Of a stretch of DNA of 64,000 nt, positions 13,301 to 24,552 are shown in pieces (positions within the stretch are counted from its first letter, which is position 1; every line of letters begins with the position of its first letter). The stretch comes from Asterias amurensis (taxonomy: Eukaryota > Echinodermata > Asteroidea > Forcipulatida > Asteriidae). The notes beneath the pieces are model-generated. The model had not been told where the DNA came from and did not search any database. It saw only the letters and a list, made by a program, of their open reading frames with translations. Location of the stretch: contig NC_092650.1 of NCBI RefSeq assembly GCF_032118995.1, forward strand, positions 13,328,501-13,392,500. Direction: 5' to 3'. The position numbers and the translations under genes were made by a program.

Positions 13301-16300
13301 TTCATATGCACACCGGTCATTGCCTTGGTGCCCTTGAAATGTTCCAGTAGAAACTTACAATTTCCCCATTGGGTGCCCTTTACCAAGGAGAAACTGCCTT
13401 GTTTGGATTTTAATGTGTTTTCTTTTAATTGTTCAGCGCCCAGGAGCATGTTAACATGGATAGGCGCTATATAAATTTCCATTATTATTATTATCATTTG
13501 GTGCCCTTGCCCTTAAAAAAAAGAAGCATACAGGCCTGTAACGAGATTGTGTATTATTGTTTTTGATTGTTGACTCGTTGTAGCTACTTAATGAATGTGA
13601 CGTGCGTCATGATGCAGAAGACTGAGGGCCGTAAGCTAAGCGGCAACCCATCCATTGAGCACCTCGTTGAGATCAGAACAGTTCTAGAGCGCATGAGACC
13701 GATTGATCAGAAGCTACATTACCAGGTTGATAAGCTCGTTAAGACAGCAGTTACAGGAACAATCGCTGAAAATGATCCACTTAGATATAAACCAAATCCT
13801 GGCAATCTGCTTAGCAAGGTTAGTATACAATATTTAACCTGAGTGCTGGGCATCTTGCCCCTTTGCAAGCGCGCCCCCAACAAAGTCGCCCCCTGCAAAG
13901 TCGCCCCCCTGCAATGTTGCCCCCCAACTAGCTCACCCCGAGTTGTTACAAAGCACATCTTTACAAAAGATGCCAAATGCTCACATTATTTTTGTTTTAA
14001 ATCAACCAGCACTGGGTTGTCAGAATACAAATCTTTTAAAAAATAAATAAGGATCTTAATTTTTGTTCTCCAAATAACGGACAGCCTTGACTAACAAGTA
14101 TGTTACCTTGTCAGGAAATACAAAAAACGTCTCTTCTTTGATTAAACTAGTTTCCGGGTTTTTTCCCCCAGTTTTTTTCTTCAATCAGCCATTTACTATC
14201 ATATTATAAGTGTTTGTTAAATTTGCCTTCTTGCTTACAGCTCGATGAGGAAGATGCAGAAGACAGTTCAGATGATGATGAAGTCGCAAAACCAAAGAAG
14301 TATGTGCCTCCAAAAGTGGTTGCCATGCATTACGGTAAGTCAATGCTCTGAAGCATTTAAGGTTGGATGCCGTTCAGATGATAGTGGTGGGCGATTACCA
14401 AGAGAGTAAAATGTTTTCATGGGCATTGTGACATTCATAGACCCTATCGCAAATACTTGGTGCGCGCCCAATTGTGGAATGAGGTGCATGCTGGTCTTGC
14501 TACATGTAGCTATCAAATTTGATCACTAGCTAGACCAGCATGCACCTCATTCGACAGTATGCGCTTGCGCTTGGTATTTGCGTAAAAGGTCTATGTAATT
14601 GCAGTCCCTCAAAACATCGTCAAATTGCCCACAGTGGAGAATTTCGAGGATATTTTTCCGCATCCTGCCGACAGCTCCACTCATTTTTACAAAAATGACA
14701 TCTCATAAAAAGTGTTGTATAGCTGTACCAAAAGTTAACACGTTTTTTAAATGTTACTTTTGCTTTATGTTTGTTCCTGGCCATAGATGGTGATGAGACG
14801 GTGAAGCAGAGGCAGGAGAAGCATCTTGAGAAAGCTAAGAAGAGAGCCCTGAGCAGTGCTCTCATGCAAGAACTCAGACGTAAGAACTAAAAATTGTATC
14901 AATTATCGTAAACTTTCATTCAATGTGTAGTGACCGTGGGTTTGTGGACAGTCCTGAACAGTGTAAGATAAAGAGGTATTCTAATGATAATATAATAATA
15001 ATAAGACTTGTAATGCTGGGTGTTCAAAGTGCAGTAAAACCAAAAACACAACTAAAACAAAACAAAGAAAAACAGACACAACAAAATTACTCATTGAAAA
15101 TCTGTTACATAAGATAAGTTTTGAGAAGAGGTTTGAATTTTGTGGTACAAAGACAAGATCTAAGATTAAGTGGTAGAGAGTTCCAGATGCGTGACGCAGC
15201 TGAAGAAAAAGACCTGTCACCCCATGAGGAGGATCATGGAACTTGATCGAAATTTCCTTGATGGAGTGTAGATTTGAAGCAGTTGTACTATGTATTTATG
15301 CAGTGCAGAAGATCACCCTCCTGGATCCTTGCCTTTGCTTATTGTCCATAATGCTATGGTTTTCAACCACACCCCTGTTTCTTTATGTTACATCCCAAGA
15401 GGGCAGGCAGTTTGCTGCGTCTGGGTATACTGGTCACTTGTGGCAGCATTCTCAACGAGAACAGGGCCCAGTTTCATGGCTCTGCTTACCGACAAATTCT
15501 GCGCTTACCATGACGAATCCCCTCTTACATGCAAGCGCAGAATTTCTGCGCTAGCTTTGTAAGCGTAGAATACCTAGTAATGTGATGTACGCACGGCAGA
15601 AGCCAAAGTTCGCCGCTAACCCGTGAATTACGCTTGCGGTAAGCACAGTATTCCCCGCTTCCGTAAGCGCCGATTCTGTACGCCAAGCAGAGCCATGAAA
15701 TTGGGCCCAGTACAGTTGAACAACTCCTTTGTGCCCCTTCACAAAGCTGCCAACTGTCCCTGATTCTGCAGAAAGTCCCTGAAAATGAACGGCTCTTATA
15801 TTAAACTCACATTATTGAACTTGTTTGTATTGCAGAGGAATACTTTGATGGCCCAGAGGAGGTTCGGGTGAGTCACATTATGATATTTGGAGCCCCCAAT
15901 TTTTTTACTTGTCATTTTGCTTTGATAAATTTGATGATCGATTGCATGAATTTTCCTTATAAGAAACCTCAATTTTACAAGATTCTATACTGCCAAAAGT
16001 ATGAAAGATGCAAAAAAGACCTGTATGATGGCCAAACGGTCCTGCACGGGAATTAATTTCTGGTGTTGTCAAAGTTTGGGTTTCCTTCCTGGTCTTGTCA
16101 TGTTTGTCCTTGTACTGTATGATGGCTTCAGCCACAGTCATATGTGTCAGCAAATTTTGAAAACTTTTAAAATTGCTTGTTATTCATCTTTGAGGTCAAA
16201 TCTGCAATTCCCTTCAGCCAAATATTGTTCTCCAATTTCACCCTAAGTTCCAAAGGTTGTTGTTTTATTTGTACCATTTTATGTGTTCAACTATCCTGAC

Positions 16301-19300
16301 AGAGATTGTGTCTTTTCAATTTTACAGAGATGTACTTAATTGTGATTGTATCTATTCATTTTAACCTAGATGTACTCAATATTTTGTTGATTTCATTTGC
16401 AGGAGGGCACTCATTTACACAGACTGAAAGATGACAATGAAGCCAGACATAAACGAGAGTATGTTCAAACTTGTTTATTAACTTTTCTTTGAGTTGTAAT
16501 TGCAAGTCATATTTATTCTCATTCCAATGTAAGACTAGGTTGCAGCACCCATACGCTGCAATTGTCCATTGTTTACAGAAGTCTGAGATGCGCTCATTTC
16601 TGAGAACAGTGGATGCCACCTATTGTTCCAAAAACTCTCATGCAAGAACGTTTTTAATACAACTGCACTATAAAATGGCCCATATTGGGGACTTTGGTTC
16701 TAGAATTTGTTTACAGTAACCAGTGTATTTTGAACAAGCCTTAATGTGACATTAACATTTAATCTTTTATAACTGTTACTTATTATTTCACAGATATGAA
16801 GAGGAGAACTTTGTTCGTCTTCAAGTAACCAAGAAGGAAAAGGTACAAAGTTTAGCTGTTATTACTTCGTGTTGCTTGGAAACAAGCTTAAAGGAACGTT
16901 ACAGAATTGGTTAGAAACAAAAGTTGTGACAATCACAGATTTACATAAAACTTACATGGTCTTAATATATATATTTGGTTTGCGGTAACACCATGTGTGT
17001 ATCTACTTGCCAGGTAGAGTTGTTCTTAGGGAACTGTCTTGCTTTATTCTACTGCCGTGGAGTAGATAATCAGATTTGGGAGACTTCTCAGTTCTGAAAA
17101 GAACTGTCCTGCTTTATAACTATTACCAGGGCGGATGGTATAGATATACTGGACTACTACTTTAGCTTATAGGATCGTACTAACTGTACTGCCGCGGAGT
17201 CAGTTCGGAATTGGTCTCAACGTTTCGACTAGCTTGCTCTAGTCATCGTCAGGAGACTGAAGAGGTAGAGAGGAGTAGGCTTATTTATAGGGGTTCAGTG
17301 GATCCACTGCAGGTCAATCAATGCTCTGATTGGTTGTGTGGTTGGCGGGCTCAGGGCTATTGTTAGGGTTGCCCATTGTGTGAGAAACCTCTCGGGTGTA
17401 GTGAGGCGTGTCAGTAGGTTGGTGGTTGTTAGAGGAGGAGGGTGGTAGGATAGTATGCCAAATGCTGCTGATGAAATAGCCGATATCTTGTGGCACAGTG
17501 TCGTGTCTGTATATTTCGATAGCTTCCCTTATGCGCCTTGTATACCAATGTCTCTCAGGTGCTATGATACGAGCCTGATCCCAATGTATGACATGGTCTA
17601 AATCGGTGGAGTGTTTGACAATGGCAGATTTGTCATATTCCCCTCTGCGGCCGTGTGCTTTATGTTCTTTTAGCCTGGTAGTTAGATCTCTACCGGTCTC
17701 GCCAATGTACACTTTACCACAAGTACAAGGAATTCGATAGACCCCTGCCTGACTGCTAGAGTCATGCTTGTCTTTGTGAGTGTGTAGCTTAGTATCCAAC
17801 TTGTTGCGAGTTCGGTAGTAGACCTTGATTTCGGCCTCACGGAGGATCCGTTGAATTTTGTGTGAGGTATGACCAATGTACGGAAGGACCGCAATGGGCA
17901 TATCTTTGGATTGTGCATGGTCTTATGATGATGATAGTAGAAAACATCCTGTGAAATGATTTTGTCTGAAATTTCATATTTGATAAGAAATAACTTATCT
18001 AGTTTTGTGTTTGGATTTTATCGCTCAGTGAGTGTTTTACGGTATTCATTTTTGTTTTGGCATTGATGCGTTGATCTCGAACTTCTACAGGTTTGTCAGT
18101 TTATGTATATGGTGGATTACATAAAGTGCTTACACTGCCAGCAACAGTTTTGCTAGCAAAACCAATTCTGTAATGTTCCTTTAAAGTAAACAGTACAATG
18201 TTATCTCAAATATTGAAAAACAAGTATTGGCATTGGGGCAATACAAGACTGGATAAATGATCAATTACAAAACTAAATCTACAAAGTACTGAACCACATA
18301 ACCAGGTAGAAACAAGTTTGCCAAGTTTTGTTTTATTTGTGACGTACATTGTATTTTGTGTTTGACTTTACAGCAAGCCCAGCGGAGACTAACTACGACC
18401 TCTAGCCTGAAGTCTCTGACCCGCTTTGATGACATCAGCATTTTGGATCAGTCACATGAGGACATGCCCACCAAGAAGAAGTGAGTTTGTAAAACAACCC
18501 AATGTGAAATGGACTTAAAGAAACACGTTGCCTTGGATCGGTTGGGTTGGCCTATAAAAAGCGTTTGTAACCCTTTTTTATGATTCACACGAACATGCCT
18601 CGAAATTGCACGGTTTTCCTTTTACCTCGTCGACTGACACGTTCGGCTATTTCTCGGAGTCAAATTTTTGACTCCCATGAATGGCCGACCTTGTTAGTTT
18701 GCACAGTATAAGGAAAACCACACAATTTCGAGGCAAACTTGTGTGGATCATTGTATTCTACATTTAAAACATCTTTCCAACCATATGCATTTTATTAAAA
18801 AGGGTTACAAACGCTTTTTATAGACCAACTCGTCCGATCCAAGGTAACGTGTTCCTTTAATGTTTCTTTGGGACGGGGAAGATATTATGGGGTGATTGGT
18901 AATTCCTGAGTTGTTGACTTTGGTATTGGATAAAGATAGTTAGAGAGTGAATCTTTGTTTGCCCATAAAAATAATATTAATATTGAAGTCTTATATAGCG
19001 CACGTACCTACCAACAAGGTACTCAAGGCGCCGAGTATATACAAACTTTCAGAAAGATAGGTTATTGAAATTTATGAATTCTGAGACCCAGTTTTGTAGC
19101 ATCCTATAAGGGTTTACAAGGTGCTACGGCGCATTCAGCAGCCACAGCCAGGAACAACTGGGCAAATCCCTTCATAAAGGATAACCCCCAACCCACCACC
19201 ACGTTACAGTATGTGTTCTTCACAGATGAATTTGCCCAATGAAATTTAAACTCATCCTTGCATGGTTTATAATAAATATCACTGAATATTGAAAGGTCAC

Positions 19301-20084
19301 ATTAATGCATTTATTTGAATCTTTTATAACGCCCTGTTTTTCTTGTGCATTTTATTTTTCAGGCGGAAGTTACCAAGCAAGGTAAATCCAGTTATAATTA
19401 TTTGTAAATAAGGGAATAAAAGGGCAGCGACGAGTTCTAACACGGCCGTTTAAAGCGGGCAGGCTTCAAACTTATACAAATTTTGCATATGTTGACCTTT
19501 TTCAAAGGCAATTAACAACCTTATAGCACTGAGACAACAATTCAGTGTTTGTTGTTTCTGTATCCAGTAAACACAGTATTTGCAAATGTAAACAAAACTA
19601 GGCGTGATATTCTTCTTACTTTAAACTCTCTCTGATTTTCAGCCCTATGTAAAATCAGCACCAAAACTATTTTAAGAAGCCTGAAAAGTCAATGAAAGTC
19701 AATACCATATGCACATGTAGGTCGGCCCTTGTGCTCAATCATAAATCCCCAACCTTTTTTTTTTCAGAGAGCAAAATATCATGCCTACAAAACGTTACGA
19801 TTCTTTAGTTCACACTTCAGTTACTGATTCTTTAGTTCACACTTCAGCATCCTTGCTAATAACCTCCCCCCCCCCAACCACAACCCCTCAGCATTGTCAC
19901 TGTTTCAGGTCAGTGGTCTTGTGGGGTAGTCAACTGTTCTAGAGTACATGTACTATGTTTAACCCTGATGCAATAGTTCTGTCAATTAACACCAACAGTT
20001 ATTTAAAGACATGATTGTGTTTTGTTTCAGCTTCGTAAGAAGTTGCAGAAGAGTGCAGCCAAGAAGAGGAAACGGAACTACTGA
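7323..20084 (+). CDS. NGDN: NGDN, neuroguidin (Sas10/Utp3 family; twelve coding exons)
   Basis: Neuroguidin is a nucleolar protein of the Sas10/Utp3/Lcp5 family, part of the small-subunit processome; in vertebrate neurons it also binds eIF4E/CPEB. Coding exons: 7323-7334, 11861-11914, 12666-12778, 13584-13818, 14241-14334, 14787-14879, 15836-15867, 16403-16458, 16794-16842, 18374-18480, 19363-19381 and 20031-20084. They sum to 918 nt, exactly in frame (305 aa; human is 315). Landmarks are 'GISFLEVKYHLLL', 'KTAVTGTIAENDPLRYKP', 'KKYVPPKVVAMHY', 'AKKRALSSALMQELR' and a Lys/Arg-rich C-terminus 'KKLQKSAAKKRKRNY', likely nuclear/nucleolar targeting. An acidic run lies in exon 5. All introns are GT-AG with matching phases. 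Exon 1 codes only MAAH and was chosen because its GTGAGT donor and phase fit exon 2; starting at the Met of exon 2 is the alternative. The Met-Ala-Ala start resembles the human protein. Confidence 0.93.
8043..10123 (-). pseudogene. Decayed transposon-type gene in NGDN intron 1
   Basis: Reading minus from 10123, several open blocks in different frames follow the order of one protein. They are a Lys/Gln-rich coiled-coil block (10123-9713), a short block (9699-9505), a block with 'SDETSKFGRKFQGFHLSD' and 'TMSDRAATQIKFNELL' (9505-9101), 'AYIMFSHNKTSSWL' (8668-8450), and a C-terminal block with 'LVGKKIRHPFETTGEEEW' (8242-8045) that stops abruptly. The DETSK...SDRA...FNELL signature recalls a multicopy family of uncharacterised marine-animal proteins that looks transposon-derived. 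I infer the relationship from memory of such proteins and do not name a superfamily. Frame changes and a gap between 9101 and 8668 show that it is inactive. Host NGDN is on the opposite strand. Confidence 0.55.
10278..10835. repeat. Tandem duplication, about 283-bp unit x2
   Basis: The block starting TATGGAAATGAACTTG at 10278 recurs at 10561 with few differences, including 'GACTTGTTGCCTGATTCAAT' and 'GGTGCAGTCTCCTTAAAG'. A further small duplication around 'AGCTCTTCTTCCAGCTCTGAC' follows at about 10848-10940. It lies in NGDN intron 1. Confidence 0.85.
10879..11133 (-). other. Unassigned minus-strand open frame in NGDN intron 1
   Basis: About 84 codons with a plausible soluble composition, including 'RLPEDWPFICQVIELIE' and 'YMSELKEELNQV', end in a stop. 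It lies beside the decayed transposon-type gene and in the same orientation, so it may be another piece of that or a neighbouring element. No family is recognised. Confidence 0.25.
12087..12142 (+). repeat. Interstitial telomere-like repeat (degenerate TTAGGG)
   Basis: A run of TTAGGG-type hexamers with single-base variants (GGTTAGGGTTAGGGTTAAGG, then TTAGAG and CAGGG variants) lies in NGDN intron 2. Length is about 56 bp, beside a LINE fragment. Confidence 0.85.
12225..12440 (-). mobile_element. LINE reverse-transcriptase 3' fragment
   Basis: The minus-strand translation gives 'RALILSRLDYGNGLLLG' followed by 'IQRLQRIQNWAAKLIWKA'. This matches the SRLDYCNSLL...LQRVQNAAARL motif near the C-terminus of CR1/L2-type LINE polymerases. 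A frame change follows, so it is a dead fragment in NGDN intron 2. Confidence 0.7.
15465..15712 (+). repeat. Complete MITE with terminal inverted repeats
   Basis: Begins GGGCCCAGTTTCATGGCTCT and ends with its complement AGAGCCATGAAATTGGGCCC; about 248 bp, non-coding. A truncated relative lies at 820-1008. NGDN intron 6. Confidence 0.8.
16965..17915 (-). mobile_element. 5'-truncated Penelope-like element with GIY-YIG region
   Basis: A 951-bp insertion flanked by a 10-bp direct repeat CATGGTCTTA (16955-16964 and 17916-17925) interrupts a MITE. Its minus-strand frame (17901-17314, 195 codons) carries 'GVYRIPCTCGKVYIGETGR' and 'TRLKEHKAHGR', the GIY-YIG endonuclease motif found C-terminal to the reverse transcriptase in Penelope-like retroelements. 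The RT part is absent, as expected for a 5'-truncated retrocopy. The 3' part contains a hammerhead ribozyme motif. It is antisense to NGDN in intron 9. The element cannot retrotranspose by itself; the GIY-YIG frame itself is uninterrupted. Confidence 0.88.
17214..17257 (-). ncRNA. Hammerhead ribozyme motif of the Penelope-like element
   Basis: On the minus strand the order is GTCTC (stem I), core CTGACGA, stem II GACTAG / CTAGTC closing a six-base loop AGCAAG, core GAAA, palindromic ACGT/AACGTT (short stem III), then GAGAC (stem I partner). All conserved core bases are present and both long stems pair. Hammerhead motifs with very short stem III are known in Penelope-like elements and may act as dimers. 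Activity is not shown by sequence alone. Confidence 0.8.
18515..18860. repeat. MITE family 2 copy
   Basis: Terminal repeats AAGAAACACGTTGCCTTGGA and its complement (TCCAAGGTAACGTGTTCCTT) bound about 345 bp with internal inverted blocks ('AAAGCGTTTGTAACC'). A second copy lies at 37205-37483. NGDN intron 10. Confidence 0.85.
18965..19215 (-). repeat. SINE-like element, reverse orientation
   Basis: Contains, reversed, the tail motif CTCGGCGCCTTGAGTACCTT and AAGACTTCAATATTAATATT. It also contains 'AAGGTGCTACGGCGCATTC', related to the 42430-42745 copy. The tail ends in short ATT repeats. NGDN intron 10. Confidence 0.6.
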
Positions 20085-20112
20085 AGACCTAAGAGGGACT
20101 GTGAAGATGGAA

Positions 20113-20118
20113 AATAAA
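20113..20118 (+). terminator. NGDN: Poly(A) signal of NGDN
   Basis: AATAAA lies 28 bp after the NGDN stop codon. This is unusually close, so the 3' UTR would be very short if it is used. Confidence 0.55.
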
Positions 20119-22000
20119 TAGGTACCCTGTTCATCTTTGATGCAGAAAATGCTCAGATGTAACATTGAGCTGTTACATTGAGGTGCACTCTTGGCATTAT
20201 GGTTATTTACAGATGTGGGGCATCATTACAGGTTAACCCTAAATTATTATTCTTAAAGGTGCTACAATGTATGTCAGATTTTGGGGCCCAAACGTTAAAA
20301 AATTGGGGTTTTTTTTGAGTGAATGGTATTTCAAAGAGTATCACCCGCTCTAGCGAAAACAAGTTTACCTTTTACTTTTAATGGTCAGGAACCATGACAA
20401 AAATTTGAAACGTTTCTTATAAAACACATAAGAATTGGTCACATGATATATTGCCAGGATCCTGACAAAAACTAATTTTGAGCACTTTTTTTCACTGCTA
20501 CTAATAATTGGCGGACTTTTTCGAGCAATGGTTCATACGAAAGCTTTTTACTTTCTCGACCCCCGTCAAAATACCTATTGAATTTTAAATCAAAATGTTT
20601 GGCTCAAATCGGCAAACAATTTGACATTGCATCTTTAACGGCACTGCAAAACTGCACACGTTACGTTATTACTCAAAATGTAAATTAATGTTGCCATAAA
20701 ACCTTACCTGGTAACAAGCAACGGAGAGCTATTGGTAGTATAAAACATTGTGAGAAACGATTCCCTCTAAAGTTATGTAGTTTTTGAGAAAGAGGTAATT
20801 TCTCGCTAAAACAATTCAGGACATCTGGCCAGAAGCCTTTTATACCTTTCTGAAAGCACACTATTTTGTACAAGGGTGTTTTTGCTACCATAATTTTCTT
20901 GCAACTTCAATAACAAATTTTCACAGGCTTGTTATTTTATGCATATGTTGGGATACAGTTCTTTGACAATTACCAAACATGTTCATACCTTTAACCCTTT
21001 TTTATAACATAACGTTTGAAACTTTTGAGAACCCAATCTATCAAAGAATAGTTTGTGGCAAGATTCTTTAAATGTGACTCTCCATGCCAAAATCAGAAAC
21101 TTCTTGGAAATATTGAGATAATACAATGTGATGTGATTTCTTAAACCCTCCATGTTAACAAATATACTTCTGATATCAGTTTTTGTAGGTGTTTTAAAGC
21201 TACTATTCTCATCTATAATGTTTTAAACTGAAAACTGGATTCATAACGCGCCAAATTTCCTATATTTTCTCAAAGACACTATTCACAAAAAAGCTTAACA
21301 CTAAACATGATATCAACAAAACAAATGGTGAACAAATCTAAATGCTGAGAAAAATAATCATAATTTTTGGCAGGAAGTGTCTGTTTTTTGCATGGAGAGT
21401 CACATTTTTCCCCGAGGAGTTGTGGTGGCTCTGAAAAGAACTAGTTAAGGTAACGACAAATCTGTACTGAGTATACAGTGCTAACACACATCGGTGTATG
21501 GGTTAAAAACCAAAATTAATATTCTTTATCCCTGATGCAAATTTAACATCTAATAGATCTGCATCTTCATCTGTCCGCTACTGTACAAACGCCTGGTGTG
21601 GCTACCCCGTACAGAAGGTTTGGAACAGTTTACTCTGATAGACTTCAGGAAATAAGGAAATGTGTTTAGAAACAAGTCGCTAGTAATGAAGTTCATCAAG
21701 TCATTGTACACTGACAAATTTATGTAGATCTACACAGTAACTTCACTACATGAAATAAATATTTATCTCTGCAAAGAACACTTTTAACAGTAAAGAAATG
21801 ACCATCAAATTGTGTAATGAAATTATCGGCTCTTTTTGTTTTTGGGATTCGCAGGTTATAGGCTCCAAAGTGGCAAAAACACAAATACAATGTAGATTTG
21901 TTTTTTACTTTGAGGAATTCAAATGACTAAAAAGAAAGCACAATCATTCGCTACAAAAAATATACACAAGTAGTAGCAAAATGTTTTAATTATAGACACA
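20119..22000. other. Gene-poor intergenic stretch
   Basis: No coding exon is seen. It contains a diverged MITE family 1 copy (20685-20975). Before it lies a block (about 20255-20640) with weakly inverted ends TAAAGGTGCTACAATG and CATTGCATCTTTAA. The rest is AT-rich unique-looking sequence. Confidence 0.45.
20685..20975 (+). repeat. Diverged MITE family 1 copy
   Basis: Retains 'AGTATAAAACATTGTGAGAA', 'TTATTTTATGCATATGTTG' and 'TTTGACAATTACCAA' of the family, but the central palindrome is eroded. Confidence 0.65.
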
Positions 22001-22002
22001 GT

Positions 22003-23400
22003 TTAAACAATGGTTTGAATCTCTCTTTTGAAGATGGGGTGGTTTTGGTTTTGTTGTTTAAGAAAGTCAGTGGCTCTCTTCTCTCTTTCGTCTGAGGCTT
22101 TTGCCTGGAGCTTGCATCGGTCTCGAAAAGAAACTAAACAGTTTCTTCACTGTGGTTAGTTCTTCCTAGGTCTTAAAATGTGTGTCCAGCTTTGCGGTGG
22201 AACTTTCCTTGGCCTCTGTTAGTTGTTGCTTGATATCTGATTTGAACTTTTGGTATTGATCAAGGTCAATTTCGCAAAAGCAAGACCCATATGTGTGTAA
22301 CACACACACGAACTGACTCAGTGCAAAAGAATTAAACTTTTACACAACCACATTTACTGCTCTTAGATATTAAACAAACTTTAACTTTTAGCAAAAACTT
22401 GCAAACTGCAGTAAAACTTTAACAGCTTTATACTAACTATTGGCCAATAGAAATAAACAATCTCAAAACACTAGGATCCTAGATTTATCAGTTCACGAGT
22501 TCAATTCCGCGATTAATATCAGATCTATCAGTTCACGAGTTCAATTCTGCGATTAATATCAAGGATACGGGCACTGTAATTCCTCCTCCACTCGACACCT
22601 TGCAGCTACATATACAGATGTAGGTACGCAGTAGGTCGAATAGTTCAGAAGTCCCGGGGAAACTTGTTGCAGCTAAGTAGTACGTCTAGACCCAGTCCAG
22701 CAGACAGCGAGTCCAGATGTGGAAGGTCCGCAGTTTCATTCGTCACTAAGTACCAACACTCCAACAGTTTAGAGTTTATTCAACTTGAGGAAGCTGATTA
22801 TTCATAGAGAAGATCTAAGATTGTAGATCTGAGATCTGAAAGCCAACAACTGCCAATAAATCTTTACTGGTTTGCAGGAACACAAAACCTGCTAACAGGG
22901 GGTTATTATTTCTCCCTCAACTATTATATTTCAAAACAAAATGATGAGCATGGAAAAAACATGACATGCATAGCAACCAACATGTCTGCCATGGAACACT
23001 CTCACATGGCCTGGACATCTCCAGCCATTTGAGGGCGCTATCACCTTTTGAGCTCTGGGCTACATGTGCCTCTAAGTTTTTCTAAGTTTCCTTGAAATCT
23101 TCCTCGTAGGCGACTAGATGGTGGGGGTGTGGTGGTCTTGACTGGGAGACTATGTATGTGGGTGGTGTCTTGGTCTTGACAGCTTTCGACAAAGAAACAA
23201 TTTGTTTGTCTATGTGAGCCTTAGCTGTCGTGAGCGATGGCACAGTTGCAGCTAGGGATTTAACAAAATCAAAGTCTACTGATTGTAGATGTTTCTTTGC
23301 TATGTTGACTTTTGGAAATTTTGGGATAACCTTGTTCAAATCGTCTTTCCAGCGATCAGTGATCAGTTGCCGCAGGGCAGAGAGATTCGGAGCTGGTGTT
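22003..23400 (-). pseudogene. Distal coding segments of composite repeat copy A
   Basis: Several minus-strand blocks read coherently but in different frames. A charged block contains 'PNLSALRQLITDRWKDDLN' and 'NIAKKHLQSVDFDFVKS' (about 23400-23082). A second block has 'LDQYQKFKSDIKQQL' (about 22290-22176), and a terminal block has 'DEREKRATDFLKQQNQ' ending at a stop at 22003. The last two recur in part in copy B (26872-27120). No domain is recognised. Together they look like exons or broken frames of one Lys/Gln-rich protein associated with the BEN/PLE unit. Confidence 0.35.
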
Positions 23401-23801
23401 CGGTGAAAATTTTTGAAAATTGGCAGTGTGAGAGGAAGACCGGGGTATTGTAGGTATTTTTACCTCTGAAACTTGATCTTGATCTTGTTCTTGATCAGTA
23501 ACTGTCTTGAATAGTAATCTACTCTTGCAAAGGCTCTTTCTGGAAGTTTGGCTCAGCTTGGAAGACATTTTGTGAATGAGAGATGTCTTGGGAGATGTAT
23601 TTACATGTGCTGGTCACGTACTGAGTCCTTAGGGAAGCCATCAAAAATAAAGTAGGCGGCGTCCTGCATCCCGCCGCAGCGCTTGAACTTTCGGGTTTAC
23701 TTGTATTAATCATACAGCTCAAAAAATCACAATACAAACATAAACGGTTATTTATGAAAATGACGACACAAGTTTAAAACAATTATGTCCCAGCAACACA
23801 A

Positions 23802-24540
23802 TTACAACCTTAATTTGGCTGCCACTTTCCTACATTTGCCGTTTATTGAATCGCGCAAACTCTTTCTCCCTGACGCTGATGCAAAAGCCCCTGGAAATTC
23901 TATGCCTGCTTGGGACATAATCGCTTTAAGGGCTTCCTTGGTTACTACCGACCCACCCTTGCATAGAACAGGGCCCCCGTGAGAATTGCAGATAGCAAGT
24001 TCATTGTCCGAAAACAGCTTCGATGTTAACTTGAGTACAAACTCGTTGACCGTGGAAATCCTTGTGTCGTAGTAGGTTTCCCGGCTCATAGCGTGCACGG
24101 CTACTTCCGGCACCCCGATCGTGACCTCCTGGTGGTCAAGCACCAGGTACTTTGGTTCGGGCTTGTCGTCTGCAATGCTTAGGTGTTTCTTGATCTTTGA
24201 CATATCTCCTGAGAGTTTTTTAAGTTCAGCCAAAATTAACTTGAGAGTTGCTGGTGGCACTTGGGATTGTGGGGTCTCTCTGTCATCCAGGCCTTCCTGG
24301 GCTGGGTGGATCCCGGTTGCTTCCGGGGCAGCATGGGTTGGGGAGAGCTGGATTGGCTCCGGGGCTTCCTGATTGATACGGGGGGGAGCTTATCGGTTGC
24401 GTGTCCAAACCTTCCTCGGCTGTGGGGAACTCGATTGTGTCCAAACCTTCCTCGGCTGGGGGGAACTCGATTGTGTCCAGACCTTCCTCGGCTGGGTCAG
24501 AGATCAGGGGAGAGGAGTGATGAGGACTCGAACTCTTCAA
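23802..24540 (-). pseudogene. BEN-domain-like segment, copy A
   Basis: The minus-strand frame 24260-23802 reads 'ATLKLILAELKKLSGDMSK', then 'LFSDNELAICNSHGG' and 'SLRDSINGKCRKVAAKL' before a stop. The spacing of an LFSD.EL start and an LR.SIN.KCR end resembles the BEN domain, a DNA-binding and chromatin adaptor fold. Upstream, a frame-shifted stretch (24540-24283) holds tandem 'AEEGLDTIEFP' repeats. Copy C keeps the tandem-repeat and linker parts in one frame. The segment is joined directly to truncated Penelope RT. The domain call rests on motif resemblance only. Confidence 0.45.
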
Positions 24541-24552
24541 TGAATATGTCGG

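Larger units (their letters stand above)
16889..18185 (+). repeat. MITE split by a Penelope-like insertion
   Basis: Left half 16889-16964 and right half 17926-18185 together reconstitute the element seen uninterrupted in reverse at about 46005-46340. Both share 'AGATTTACATAAAACTTAC' and, at the other end, 'CTGCCAGCAAC' and TTCTGTAATGTTCCTTT. NGDN intron 9. Confidence 0.85.
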
